This document shows, piece by piece, positions 25,220 to 34,324 of a stretch of DNA of 48,853 nt (positions are counted from its first letter, which is position 1; every line of letters begins with the position of its first letter). This DNA comes from Clostridiales bacterium (GTDB lineage: Bacteria; Bacillota; Clostridia; Saccharofermentanales; Saccharofermentanaceae): NCBI GenBank assembly GCA_017617295.1, contig JAFZWN010000068.1:1-48853 (forward strand), given 5' to 3'. A program made the position numbers and the translations under genes. The notes beneath the pieces were generated by a model. The model was not told the DNA's origin and searched no databases. It saw nothing but the letters and a program-made list of their open reading frames with translations.

Positions 25220-26482
25220 ATGGCAAGATTACTGGTTATCGGATGCGGAGGTGTAGCACAGGTAGCGATACAGAAGTGCTGCCAAAACAGTGAGACATTC
25301 AGCGAGCTCATGATAGCTTCGAGAACGGAGTCCAAGTGTATCGAACTTAAGAAAAAGCTCGAGTCGCAGGGTACTCCCGTAAAGATCAGGACCGCCACCG
25401 TAAATGCGGACAGCGTCGAGGAACTGACCGCTCTTATTAATGTCTATAAGCCCGATGCGGTATTGAACGTCGCTCTTCCTTATCAGGATCTGACGATAAT
25501 GGATGCATGTCTTGCGTGTGGCGTCGACTATATCGATACGGCCAACTACGAGCCCGAAGATACGGACGATCCCAAGTGGCGTGAGATCTACGAGAAGAGG
25601 ATAAAGGAGAAGGGCTTTACAGCTTACTTCGATTATTCATGGCAGTGGGCATATGAGGAGAAGTTCAGGGAGGCCGGTCTTACCGCGCTCCTGGGAACGG
25701 GATTCGATCCCGGTGTCACATCGGTATTTGTTGCTTATGCGAAGAAACACTATTTTGACGAGATCGATACAGTCGATATCCTCGACTGTAACGGCGGCGA
25801 TCACGGATATCCCTTCGCCACCAATTTCAATCCCGAGATCAATCTCCGCGAAGTATCCGCCAACGGTTCCTATATGGAAAACGGCAAGTGGATCGAGACG
25901 AAGCCCATGGAGATAAAGAGAGAATATGATTTCCCGCAGGTCGGAATGAAGGATATGTACCTTCTTCATCACGAGGAGATCGAAGCACTCGGAAGGAACT
26001 TCCCCGAGATAAAGAGGATCAGGTTCTTCATGACTTTCGGACAGAGCTATCTTACGCACATGAAGTGCCTTGAGAATGTCGGAATGCTCTCGACGACTCC
26101 GATCGAATTCGACGGGAAGCAGATCGTTCCGATCCAGTTTTTGAAGGCTCTTCTTCCCGATCCCGCGAGCCTTGGCCCGCGGACTGTCGGAAAGACCAAT
26201 ATCGGCTGTATCTTCACCGGCAAAAAGGACGGCAAGGAGAAGACGCTTTATATCTATAACGTCTGCGATCATCAGGAGTGCTATAAGGAACTCGGATCCC
26301 AGGCCATAAGCTATACGACAGGCGTGCCCGCCATGATCGGAACGGCGCTGGTGGTAAACGGAACATGGAAGAAGCCCGGCGTATATACGACCGATCAGTT
26401 CGATCCCGATCCTTATATGGATATGCTCAATAAGTACGGACTTCCCTGGGTGGTCGATGAGAACCCCGTTCTTGTATCATGA
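25220..26482 (+). CDS. Carboxy(nor)spermidine dehydrogenase (saccharopine dehydrogenase-like)
   Basis: The 420-residue NADPH enzyme of the saccharopine dehydrogenase/Lys1-like group starts with a Rossmann motif LLVIGCGGVAQVA (4-16). It also shows NVALPYQDLTIMDACL, DYIDTANYEPED and GTGFDPGVTSVF, which I associate with carboxynorspermidine synthase. It condenses L-aspartate semialdehyde with putrescine (or diaminopropane) and reduces the imine to carboxyspermidine. It lies 13 nt after the SpeE-like gene and overlaps the decarboxylase gene by 4 nt, the usual partner. AGGAGG stands 8-9 nt before ATG. Confidence 0.92.
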   Translation: MARLLVIGCGGVAQVAIQKCCQNSETFSELMIASRTESKCIELKKKLESQGTPVKIRTATVNADSVEELTALINVYKPDAVLNVALPYQDLTIMDACLACGVDYIDTANYEPEDTDDPKWREIYEKRIKEKGFTAYFDYSWQWAYEEKFREAGLTALLGTGFDPGVTSVFVAYAKKHYFDEIDTVDILDCNGGDHGYPFATNFNPEINLREVSANGSYMENGKWIETKPMEIKREYDFPQVGMKDMYLLHHEEIEALGRNFPEIKRIRFFMTFGQSYLTHMKCLENVGMLSTTPIEFDGKQIVPIQFLKALLPDPASLGPRTVGKTNIGCIFTGKKDGKEKTLYIYNVCDHQECYKELGSQAISYTTGVPAMIGTALVVNGTWKKPGVYTTDQFDPDPYMDMLNKYGLPWVVDENPVLVS

Positions 26483-27615
26483 CGTATCAGGAGCTTAATA
26501 CACCGTCATATATCGTCCTCGAGGGTAAGCTTCGGAAAAACCTTGAGATACTTTCTGATGTGATGAAAAGATCGGGCGCGAAGATCCTTCTCGCGCAGAA
26601 GGCTTTCTCGATGTTTAGAGTCTATCCTCTTATAGGGTCGTACCTCTCGGGCACCACATCTTCGGGGATATACGAAGCCCGGCTGGCGAGTGAGGAAATG
26701 CCGGGGAGGGAGAACCACGTCTTCGAGCCCGCATATAAGGATGAGGAGATGGAGGATATATGCAAGATCTGTGATCATGTATACTTCAATTCCCTCTCGC
26801 AGCTTGAGCATCACAGAAAGACTTGGGAGAGATCCGTTTCCGAAGGAAGGGTCAGTATCGGTCTGCGCGTCAATCCCGAATTCTCGACCCAGGAAGGTCA
26901 CGAGATCTATGACCCCTGTTCTCCCGTATCGAGGCTGGGGATCCGTCTTAAGGATATGCCCGGGGAACTTCCGGAAGGTGTCGAAGGGCTTCATATCCAT
27001 ACATTGTGCGAGCAGGGGTTCGAGCCTCTGAAGGAGACTTTTGAAGTATTCGAGAAGAACTTCGGGAAGTACTTCGGAGCTTTGAAATGGATCAATCTGG
27101 GAGGCGGTCATCACATAACAAAGGAAGGCTACGACAGGGAAGGCCTGATAGGGCTGATAAAGTATATACGATCGGCTTACAATGTCGAAGTATATCTTGA
27201 GCCCGGTGAGGCAGTAGCTCTTGATGCCGGTCTTTTGATAAGCGAGGTCATGGATATCGTTGATACTCCCGATATGCCGACACTGATACTCGATGCTTCG
27301 GCTGCCTGTCATATGCCTGATGTGCTTGAGATGCCTTATACGCCGCCCCTTCTCGAAGCCTGTGATAACGGGGTAAAGGTCAGGCTGTCTTCGCGTACCT
27401 GTCTTGCCGGTGATACTATAGGCGAATATGATCTCCCAAAGCTCCCTGATATCGGAGACAGGCTGACTTTTGGGGATATGGCGATCTATTCTATGGTCAA
27501 GAACAATACTTTCAACGGTATGCCTCTTCCTGACATCGTCCTCCTTAAGGAAGACGGTGAATACGCACTCGTTAAGAGATTCGGATATGAGGATTTTAAG
27601 GAGAGACTGTCATAA
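26479..27615 (+). CDS. nspC: Carboxy(nor)spermidine decarboxylase
   Basis: The 378-residue PLP enzyme of the alanine-racemase-fold decarboxylases has PLP Lys41 in ILLAQKAFSMF, HIHTLCEQ (near 173-180), NLGGGHHI, EPGEAVALDAG and the C-terminal catalytic SRTCLAGDTIGEYD. It removes CO2 from carboxyspermidine to give spermidine, completing the aspartate-semialdehyde route. The gene overlaps both neighbours (4 nt before, 1 nt after), so it is translated as part of a tightly coupled operon. Confidence 0.93.
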   Translation: MTYQELNTPSYIVLEGKLRKNLEILSDVMKRSGAKILLAQKAFSMFRVYPLIGSYLSGTTSSGIYEARLASEEMPGRENHVFEPAYKDEEMEDICKICDHVYFNSLSQLEHHRKTWERSVSEGRVSIGLRVNPEFSTQEGHEIYDPCSPVSRLGIRLKDMPGELPEGVEGLHIHTLCEQGFEPLKETFEVFEKNFGKYFGALKWINLGGGHHITKEGYDREGLIGLIKYIRSAYNVEVYLEPGEAVALDAGLLISEVMDIVDTPDMPTLILDASAACHMPDVLEMPYTPPLLEACDNGVKVRLSSRTCLAGDTIGEYDLPKLPDIGDRLTFGDMAIYSMVKNNTFNGMPLPDIVLLKEDGEYALVKRFGYEDFKERLS

Positions 27616-28721
27616 TGAGCATAAGATTTCCCGGCGAATTCGAACTGCATGACAATACGCTCATGATCTGGCCCGTAAGGCCGGGATCCTGGGGGCGGGA
27701 CCCTTCGCGCGCACAGAAAGCTTACATGAATATATTCGGGGCGGTACTGGAAGATGAAGACCTGTATGTGCTGTTTGGAAAAGATACACCGGATGACCTG
27801 ATCAGGAGCATTAAGGATTCTTTCAGATCTTCACCGTACAGTCTCCTTCCCTTAAAGATCGATTCCGATGATTCATGGGCCCGGGATACCGCGCCGACAT
27901 TCGTTATCGAAGATGATATGGTGAAGGGTATCGACTGGGGATTCAATGCCTGGGGCGGAGACTTCGACGGCCTTTACAGAGATTACCGAAAGGATATCGA
28001 ACTGGCCCGCCTTTTCTGTACTGAAACCGGATACGGATGTATAGACAGAAGGGATCTGATATTGGAAGGCGGAAGCATAGCCTGTGATGGGCAGGGTACC
28101 CTTATGGTCACCGAGAGCTGCCTTCTGAGTCCGGGCAGGAACCCCTCCATGAGCAGGGATGAGATAGAAAGATACCTGTGTGATGCTCTCGGGGTTACCA
28201 GGGTCCTGTGGCTCCCGCGGGGGATATATAATGACGAGACGAACGAGCATGTGGATAATATATGCGCGTTCGTCTCTCCCGGAGAAGTCGTGCTCGCCTG
28301 GACCGATGATGAGTCTGATCCGCAGTATGCCTTATCAAGAGCCTCATATGACTACCTCTCTTCGCAGAAAGATGCCATGGGAAGAGAGATAAAGATCCAT
28401 AAGCTTCCGATCCCCGATCATCCCGTTTGCATAACAAAAGACGATCTCGATAACCTCGTTTTCGAGGAAGGGGAGGATACCCGCGAAGCGGGCGAGAGGC
28501 TTGCGGCAAGCTATGTGAATTTCTATTTTACGAACGGTTCGATCCTTCTTCCGCAGTTTGGAGGAGAGAACACCGAAAGTGACAGGAGAGCTGTCAGGAT
28601 AATGACTTCTCTTGCAGGAGACCGCCGCGTGGTCCCGATATATGCGAGGGATATACTGACAGGCGGAGGCAACATACACTGCATTACCCAGCAGATACCG
28701 TGGAAAGGACTTAAGACATGA
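27615..28721 (+). CDS. aguA: Agmatine deiminase
   Basis: The 368-residue guanidine-modifying enzyme (PAD/agmatine deiminase family) has SWARDTAPTF (near 91), NAWGGDFDG, LILEGGSI (near 150), NDETNEHVDN (near 210, catalytic His) and the catalytic Cys near 356 in GGGNIHCITQQIP. It hydrolyses agmatine to N-carbamoylputrescine and ammonia in the cytosol. Its TAATG overlap with nspC and ATGA overlap with aguB place it in the operon that starts with arginine decarboxylase. Confidence 0.94.
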   Translation: MSIRFPGEFELHDNTLMIWPVRPGSWGRDPSRAQKAYMNIFGAVLEDEDLYVLFGKDTPDDLIRSIKDSFRSSPYSLLPLKIDSDDSWARDTAPTFVIEDDMVKGIDWGFNAWGGDFDGLYRDYRKDIELARLFCTETGYGCIDRRDLILEGGSIACDGQGTLMVTESCLLSPGRNPSMSRDEIERYLCDALGVTRVLWLPRGIYNDETNEHVDNICAFVSPGEVVLAWTDDESDPQYALSRASYDYLSSQKDAMGREIKIHKLPIPDHPVCITKDDLDNLVFEEGEDTREAGERLAASYVNFYFTNGSILLPQFGGENTESDRRAVRIMTSLAGDRRVVPIYARDILTGGGNIHCITQQIPWKGLKT

Positions 28722-29593
28722 GTAGTATCAAGGTCGCGGCAGTTCAGATGAGCTGCAATGATGATGTAAGCGGAAACATTGAAAAAGCGGATTCACTTGT
28801 AAGGAAGGCCGCATCGGAAGGGGCGAAGCTCATCCTTCTTCCCGAGCTTTTCGAGAGACGGTATTTCTGCCAGGAAAGGCAGTACGGATACTATTCTTTT
28901 GCAAAGCCCCTGAATGAGAACGATGCTGTCATGCATTTCAGAAAGACCGCGGCGGAGCTGGGCGTTATGATCCCCGTAAGTTTTTATGAGAAGGACAATA
29001 ACGTTCTTTATAATTCGGTCGCGATGATAGACGAAAAAGGTGAAGTTACCGGGGTATACAGAAAGACTCATATCCCCGATGATCATTTCTATCAGGAGAA
29101 GTTCTATTTCACTCCGGGCAACACCGGATTCAAGGTCTTTGAGACGGCATTCGGCAATATCGGCATAGGGATATGCTGGGATCAGTGGTTCCCCGAGACC
29201 GCGAGATGTCTTGCCCTTATGGGTGCGGACATCATCCTTTATCCTACCGCCATCGGCAAGGAGCCGATACTCGAAGTCGACAGTATGGAACACTGGAGAA
29301 GGACGATGCAGGGGCATTCGGCCGCGAACATAATCCCTGTAGTGGCGGCGAACCGCATAGGTAGCGAGAAGGTCACACCATGTAAGGAAAACGGATACCA
29401 GGAGAGCGAACTCCTCTTCTACGGAAGCTCTTTCATGACTGATCAGTGGGGAGGACTGATAGTATCAGCCGACCGCTCTTCCGAGACCGTCATATATGCG
29501 GAATACGATCTTGATTCCAACAGGGAAGACCGCCTGTCATGGGGAGTATTCCGCGACAGGAGACCTGAGATGTACGGCGGGCTTGTAAGATGA
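28718..29593 (+). CDS. aguB: N-carbamoylputrescine amidase
   Basis: The 291-residue nitrilase-superfamily amidohydrolase has its full catalytic triad: Glu43 (LLPELFE), Lys116 (YRKTHIPDD) and Cys153 (GICWDQWFPE). It converts N-carbamoylputrescine to putrescine, ammonia and CO2. Length and motifs match the AguB family. It is the last of six genes; its stop lies 7 nt from the convergent esterase gene, and no clear terminator separates them. Confidence 0.94.
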   Translation: MSSIKVAAVQMSCNDDVSGNIEKADSLVRKAASEGAKLILLPELFERRYFCQERQYGYYSFAKPLNENDAVMHFRKTAAELGVMIPVSFYEKDNNVLYNSVAMIDEKGEVTGVYRKTHIPDDHFYQEKFYFTPGNTGFKVFETAFGNIGIGICWDQWFPETARCLALMGADIILYPTAIGKEPILEVDSMEHWRRTMQGHSAANIIPVVAANRIGSEKVTPCKENGYQESELLFYGSSFMTDQWGGLIVSADRSSETVIYAEYDLDSNREDRLSWGVFRDRRPEMYGGLVR

Positions 29594-29600
29594 TCGAAGA

Positions 29601-30338
29601 TCAGCTCCGGCTCATCCAGGTCCTTACAGCTTCCGTCATCTGTGGCAGATAGTCATCAAAGCAGTGGGTAGCTCCTTCAATCTCCATATAGGTGCAGTCT
29701 TTGTACCTCTCTGAAGCTTCTTTTGATACTTTCATGAGATCGGGATGGTCGGAGGTGCCCTGAACGATAAGGACGGGGCCGTTAAACTTATCGATATAAT
29801 CTTCGACGCGTATCATCTGTGCCGCACGGATATAGTTGTTCCCGAGGACTTTGTCATTCCAGGATCTCAGGGCCTCGGGGATATTATCGGGATCGAATGT
29901 AAGCCCGAGAAGTTCACCTTTGCGGGCGAACTCGGGGATCAATGCTGCGGGAGCGAGCGCGATCACGCCCTTTATGATCTCATGCTTGAGTCCTGCGGCG
30001 AGCATCGCCGTCAGGCCGCCCTGCGAATGACCGCAAAGATAGATATCCGATACGAACGGAAGGCTCCTTGCATAGTCGATCACCGTCATGGCATTTGTCA
30101 TCCACTTAAACAGTGTATGATCCTTAAAATCTCCTCCGCTTTGACCGTGACCGTACATCTCGGCACGTATGACGGCATATCCCATGGAAAGGAATGTCTT
30201 TGCGGCTGCTAATATGTGTGGTTCCTCCATATGACCGGTAAAGCCGTGAATGACTATTACCAGAGGGAGCTTTGAAGGTGCATTTTCGGGCCTTTCAAGT
30301 TCGATATGTAATCTTATTCCGTCGTCTTCGATAAACAT
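29601..30338 (-). CDS. Alpha/beta hydrolase, feruloyl/cinnamoyl esterase-like
   Basis: The 245-residue cytosolic hydrolase has HGFTGHMEE (31-39), EMYGHGQSGG (60-69), nucleophile Ser105 in GHSQGG, an acid residue in VQGTSDHPD (near 195) and catalytic His in GATHCFDD (near 227). These motifs resemble cinnamoyl or feruloyl esterases of rumen Butyrivibrio and lactobacilli, which release hydroxycinnamic acids from plant cell-wall sugars; other small esters are possible. AAGGAG precedes the ATG. It lies 25 nt after the 5'-nucleotidase-like gene on the same strand and is probably co-transcribed with it. Confidence 0.82.
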   Translation of the reverse strand: MFIEDDGIRLHIELERPENAPSKLPLVIVIHGFTGHMEEPHILAAAKTFLSMGYAVIRAEMYGHGQSGGDFKDHTLFKWMTNAMTVIDYARSLPFVSDIYLCGHSQGGLTAMLAAGLKHEIIKGVIALAPAALIPEFARKGELLGLTFDPDNIPEALRSWNDKVLGNNYIRAAQMIRVEDYIDKFNGPVLIVQGTSDHPDLMKVSKEASERYKDCTYMEIEGATHCFDDYLPQMTEAVRTWMSRS

Positions 30339-30363
30339 CAGCCGTCAGTCTCCTTATGTTCTT

Positions 30364-31830
30364 TTATTCTATCAGCATACGTGTGTTGAGAGGATCGCTG
30401 ACCAGTTCTCTGGAAGAGAGCCATTCCTCATAGATATCTATCTGTCCCGTGGATATCTTTCTGGGCATCCCGTTCGCTTTGGCTTCAGACAGGTCGAGAT
30501 CGAGGAAATCCTTGGTGTTAGCGTAGTGATATTCGACTATGCCCACCGAATAGAGCGAATCATCCCTGACGTTTTTGCCTTTGACCTGAAGCTTGACGAT
30601 CTCGTGCCGGTCCTTTATATAGTGAACGAAAAGATTGGACGAGAACTGATAGAATTCCGTGTGATCCCCGTTCCAAGCCTCGTCACGAAATACGCGCAGA
30701 AGCATCTTCTTAAGCTGGGCTCCCGTTACGATGACCCGGTAAACGGGTTCGTCATACGAGAAACAGTTGCTGATGTCCTGATACCTTACGATCGGACCTA
30801 TCTCGGTCTGCCTTATAGAACCCGAGCCGAGGAACATGACGTCCACATCCAGGCTGTCCTGAAGGATATCGCTGAATATCCTTCCCAGAGGTGTCTCCTG
30901 ATTCCTGGCAGGATGAGTATAGATGATCGGGAACCGGGTTATGACGCGCTCGTATTTTTGGTCTGTGACCTTTTTGTATTCGTTTATGAGCTTCTCGAGA
31001 GCCTTGTCTTTCGGGCAGTTCCCCGGAGTGATGGGGATGAGTTCCCACTTATATGAATCAATGCAGTTACCGTCCATATCGATCGTGATGTCAAAGCGTC
31101 CGATCTGGTCCGTTCCGACGGCGGCCTGAACGATCGGGATCCCGTTTACCACGGCGGGCTCTTCAAGATATGTATGAGAATGTCCGCCTATTATCAGGTC
31201 CACACCCCAGTCGGGATCGAGAGAAGCGGCCAATCTCTTGTCCGCTTCGAATCCTATGTGGGTCAGAAGGACCGTGAGATCGATATCTTCGGTTCTGTAG
31301 GCATTGCAGATCTTTCCGACTTCGGATACGGCTTCCTCGATATTCACGAGCTTCCCTATGAGAGGATCGCGCTTGGTCATGGAGAGTGTCTCTTCGGTCA
31401 GGATACCGATAAAGAGGATGTGCATTCCGGATGCGGGTTCCAGTATTAGATGTGATCTGAAAAGCCTGGTCCCTGTCTGAGATATATACATGTTTGAATT
31501 GATGATCGGGAACTTTGCGCATTTCTCGAGGAAAAGGAGATGCGAGAGTCCGTAGTCGACCTCGTGGTTACCGAGCGTCACCACGTCGGGTCCGAGGAGG
31601 TTCATTATCTCGATCGTCGAAATGCCTTTATACTCACTGTCGATCAGGGATCCTCTGAACATATCGCCCGAGATGGCATAGATAACGTTCTCCTCTTCGC
31701 TTCGTACCTTCTGAACATACCCGGAAAGAAGGGAAACTCCGCCCACCAGCTTTCCGTCGACTTTCTCGGCGAGGAAATCCCCGTGCATATCGTTGGAATG
31801 AAGCAGGGTAAGTTTTTTCAGGTCTTTCAT
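30364..31830 (-). CDS. 5'-nucleotidase / cyclic-nucleotide phosphodiesterase family, no signal peptide
   Basis: The 488-residue protein has the metallophosphatase core: LLHSNDMHG (9-17), AISGDMFRG, TLGNHEVDYG (near 85-94), LTHIGFE and IIGGHSHT (near 205). These residues bind two metal ions. A C-terminal 5_nucleotid_C-type domain follows (from about 300; ETPLGRIFSDIL, GSGSIRQTEIG). Most relatives are exported, but this protein starts directly MKDLKKLTLLHSND with no signal peptide, so it is likely cytosolic. ATG 31830 with GGAG 8 nt upstream is chosen; a longer frame reaching 32019 would run into the divergent TetR gene. Confidence 0.87.
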   Translation of the reverse strand: MKDLKKLTLLHSNDMHGDFLAEKVDGKLVGGVSLLSGYVQKVRSEEENVIYAISGDMFRGSLIDSEYKGISTIEIMNLLGPDVVTLGNHEVDYGLSHLLFLEKCAKFPIINSNMYISQTGTRLFRSHLILEPASGMHILFIGILTEETLSMTKRDPLIGKLVNIEEAVSEVGKICNAYRTEDIDLTVLLTHIGFEADKRLAASLDPDWGVDLIIGGHSHTYLEEPAVVNGIPIVQAAVGTDQIGRFDITIDMDGNCIDSYKWELIPITPGNCPKDKALEKLINEYKKVTDQKYERVITRFPIIYTHPARNQETPLGRIFSDILQDSLDVDVMFLGSGSIRQTEIGPIVRYQDISNCFSYDEPVYRVIVTGAQLKKMLLRVFRDEAWNGDHTEFYQFSSNLFVHYIKDRHEIVKLQVKGKNVRDDSLYSVGIVEYHYANTKDFLDLDLSEAKANGMPRKISTGQIDIYEEWLSSRELVSDPLNTRMLIE

Positions 31831-31877
31831 ATACTTGGCTCCGATCGGTAAGGATGTCTTTATTCTAACATAAAGCG

Positions 31878-31897
31878 GGCAGTCCGATTTGACTGCC
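31878..31897. promoter_or_regulatory. Palindrome GGCAGTC-N6-GACTGCC, candidate TetR operator
   Basis: A perfect 7-bp inverted repeat (31878-31884 and 31891-31897) lies between the divergent nucleotidase and TetR genes. This is where an autoregulatory TetR protein would bind to control both. Confidence 0.55.
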
Positions 31898-31959
31898 GAT
31901 CCCCCCTGTGATAGATTCATAACCGATAACAGCCGATGCCTTGAAAGGAATGATATAAA

Positions 31960-32556
31960 GTGAGCGAACCTAAGACAAAAGAAAAACTGGTACAAGCCGC
32001 TTTGGATCTCTTTTCCCAAAAAGGATATGCCGCGACGGGGGTTGATGAGATCGCGGAATCCATAGGGATCAAGGGCCCGAATATATATAAATATTTCAAG
32101 GGAAAAGAGGCTTTCCTCGACGAGATCTCCGTTATGGCGGATCAGGCTTATAACGAGAGGATGAGCTTAAGCAAAGATTCGGTCATATCGATAGAGACCG
32201 CAGAAGAACTGAAGGCTTTCAGCCTGAGCCAGCTGAAGTTTACGATCGAGGACGAGACTGTCCGTAAGATGAGAAGGTTCTGTACTATAGAACAGTTCCG
32301 TGACGAGAGGATCAGCAGACAGGCGACCGAGCATCAGTATGAGAATATGCTGAATCTTTATACTGCGGTCTTTAAAAAACTGATGGAATCGGGCAGGATG
32401 AAAAAGGGCGATCCCGAACTTCTTGCACTTGAATACTTTACGCCGGCGAGCATACTTATCCAGCTTGCCGACCGTGACGAAAAGAAGATCCCCGAGATAA
32501 TGGAGAAGATCGAAAAGTATATCGATCACTTTATCTCGGAATACCTTAACGGCTGA
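31960..32556 (+). CDS. TetR/AcrR family transcriptional regulator
   Basis: The 198-residue regulator has an N-terminal TetR helix-turn-helix (about 8-55; AALDLFSQKGYAATGVDEIAESIGIKGPNIYKYFKGKE) and a C-terminal helical ligand domain (60-198) of unknown ligand. It uses a GTG start at 31960 with AAGGAA 9 nt upstream. It is divergent from the nucleotidase-esterase pair, with a palindrome between them, so those genes are the likely targets. Its stop abuts the convergent response regulator gene at 32557. Confidence 0.9.
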   Translation: MSEPKTKEKLVQAALDLFSQKGYAATGVDEIAESIGIKGPNIYKYFKGKEAFLDEISVMADQAYNERMSLSKDSVISIETAEELKAFSLSQLKFTIEDETVRKMRRFCTIEQFRDERISRQATEHQYENMLNLYTAVFKKLMESGRMKKGDPELLALEYFTPASILIQLADRDEKKIPEIMEKIEKYIDHFISEYLNG

Positions 32557-33186
32557 TCATTTCTTCCCCGTAAGGTAATAGACAGCCAGAGCTGTTCTGT
32601 GCGACAGTCCTTCCCTGGAAAGGATGTTCGTTATGTAGTTCTTGACCGTGCCCTCGGAGATAAAGAGCCTGGACGCGATCTCTTTATTGGACAGACCTTC
32701 TGCTACCGCTTTAACTATCTCGAGTTCCCTCTCTGAATAACCGCTTCCGTCAAATCCCTTTCCGACCCGTATGTCTCCTTCGGTAAGAGTCCCAAGCATT
32801 GTCTCCTCCATTACGCCCATGCCGTTATAGACTGATCTTATGGTCTGTTTCAGGTGATCGGGAGTATGGTTCTTTATCAGGTATCCCGAGGCTCCGTTCG
32901 CCAGAGCTTTCCTGACCAGCTCGTCATCGTCGAAAGTCGTAAGGATGAGCACCTTTCCCAGCCCTTCTCCGGTTATTATCTTCGTTGCCTCGATGCCGTC
33001 CATTACGGGCATCTGGATATCCATAAGGAACACATCCGGATGATCCATGCGTGCGATCTTCAGAGCTTCCTCTCCGTTTGCGGCACAGCCTATCACATCG
33101 AAGCCGCCGTCGGTCTCGAGTATTATCTTCATTCCCTCTCTTACGAAGTCGCTGTCATCCGCTATCAGAACTTTTATCCTGTCCAT
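32557..33186 (-). CDS. LuxR-type response regulator
   Basis: The 209-residue NarL/LuxR response regulator has a receiver domain (1 to about 120) with D10-D11, phosphoacceptor Asp56 (FLMDIQMP) and Lys105 (YLIKN), then a LuxR HTH (about 145-205; YSERELEIVKAVAEGLSNKEIA). It is the last gene of an exporter and two-component operon and begins 2 nt after the kinase stop, with AAGGAG as ribosome binding site. It should be phosphorylated by that kinase and probably controls the operon itself. Confidence 0.93.
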   Translation of the reverse strand: MDRIKVLIADDSDFVREGMKIILETDGGFDVIGCAANGEEALKIARMDHPDVFLMDIQMPVMDGIEATKIITGEGLGKVLILTTFDDDELVRKALANGASGYLIKNHTPDHLKQTIRSVYNGMGVMEETMLGTLTEGDIRVGKGFDGSGYSERELEIVKAVAEGLSNKEIASRLFISEGTVKNYITNILSREGLSHRTALAVYYLTGKK

Positions 33187-33187
33187 A

Positions 33188-34324
33188 TCATTCTCCTTGC
33201 ATGGGTATGAGCATATTTACCGTAAAACCTGCCGCAGTCTCGAAGCTCAGGATACCGCCTACGCTCCTCATCCTCTGACGCATCCCTGATATGCCCATTC
33301 CGTCCGTAATGCTGTCGCAGCCTATACCGTCATCGGATATGCTGCATCTTACCATTTTGTTCATGGCGACTATCTTTATGGTTATGTTTTTGCACTTGGA
33401 GTATTTCATGGAGTTGGAGACTGCCTCGAAAGAATTGTCGAGGATTATCTCCCACTGCTTGTCTGTCAGAAGCGACATATCGCCCTCGGTCGTAAGTTCC
33501 GCCTCGACGCCCTTGTTCCTGCAGTCTTCGCAGAGATCGACAAGCTGGAGCATCGCGAGGCGTTTCTTTTCGGGACGTTCCTTACGCAGTATCGCGCGTA
33601 TCTCGTCCATACCGCTTCGAAGCTGATCGATGACACCCTGGATCATGCTCTCGGATCTGTCGGGGTCCTTTCTCATCAGGAGCTTGACCGCTTCGAGCTG
33701 GTAGATCGAACCGTTGATATTATGACCGAGCTTATCGTGCAGGGTCTGGGATAGAGCTGCGCGTTCTTCGAGGGAACGGTTCTCTGCCATGAGCATGTTC
33801 TTCTGAAGTTCCGCCTGCGCCTCGTACTCCTTTTTCTCGATGTCTTTTTTCAGGTCCTGTTCCTTGAGAGTGTCTTCGAACATCTGCTTTCTGTACGGTT
33901 CGATGATGAAATTGTTCTGTATATAGAACAGTGCCGTCAGGAAACATGCGATCAGCCTGAACTGAAGATCTGTCGGGCAGGGGATCAGAGGGACCGGGAT
34001 AAGGATCATGTACCATCTTATACCGGCTCTGAAGTCGGTAAGGAGCTCGAGTACCGTCAGGAACAGAAGCGGGAGACAGTATCTCCCTTCGACGATGAAC
34101 AGCGGGATCAATACGGCTGCTCCGAGGAGAGGGAGTATGATCCTCATCTTTCCGGAAAGAGAACTTCCCGATACCATAAGGCTGATATATACGGCAACAA
34201 GCAGGAGTGTTATGTAAGACACTCCTGCTCCGCTTAAGCCGGGAAGGAAACAGTATACCGAATATATCAGAAGGATGATGATCCTTGCTGCCGTGAAGAA
34301 CGAATCCTTTATCCTGTTGTTCAA
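33188..34324 (-). CDS. HisKA_3-type membrane sensor histidine kinase
   Basis: The 378-residue kinase has an N-terminal block of about five or six hydrophobic helices (10-145) with very short outside loops. A coiled coil (150-190) leads to the phosphoacceptor His196 in LSQTLHDKLGHNING and a HATPase domain (NSFEAVSNSMKYS; DDGIGCDS). Intramembrane-sensing kinases with this layout often detect membrane stress or work with the ABC transporter encoded beside them. It sits immediately after the permease gene and before the response regulator. Confidence 0.9.
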   Translation of the reverse strand: MNNRIKDSFFTAARIIILLIYSVYCFLPGLSGAGVSYITLLLVAVYISLMVSGSSLSGKMRIILPLLGAAVLIPLFIVEGRYCLPLLFLTVLELLTDFRAGIRWYMILIPVPLIPCPTDLQFRLIACFLTALFYIQNNFIIEPYRKQMFEDTLKEQDLKKDIEKKEYEAQAELQKNMLMAENRSLEERAALSQTLHDKLGHNINGSIYQLEAVKLLMRKDPDRSESMIQGVIDQLRSGMDEIRAILRKERPEKKRLAMLQLVDLCEDCRNKGVEAELTTEGDMSLLTDKQWEIILDNSFEAVSNSMKYSKCKNITIKIVAMNKMVRCSISDDGIGCDSITDGMGISGMRQRMRSVGGILSFETAAGFTVNMLIPMQGE

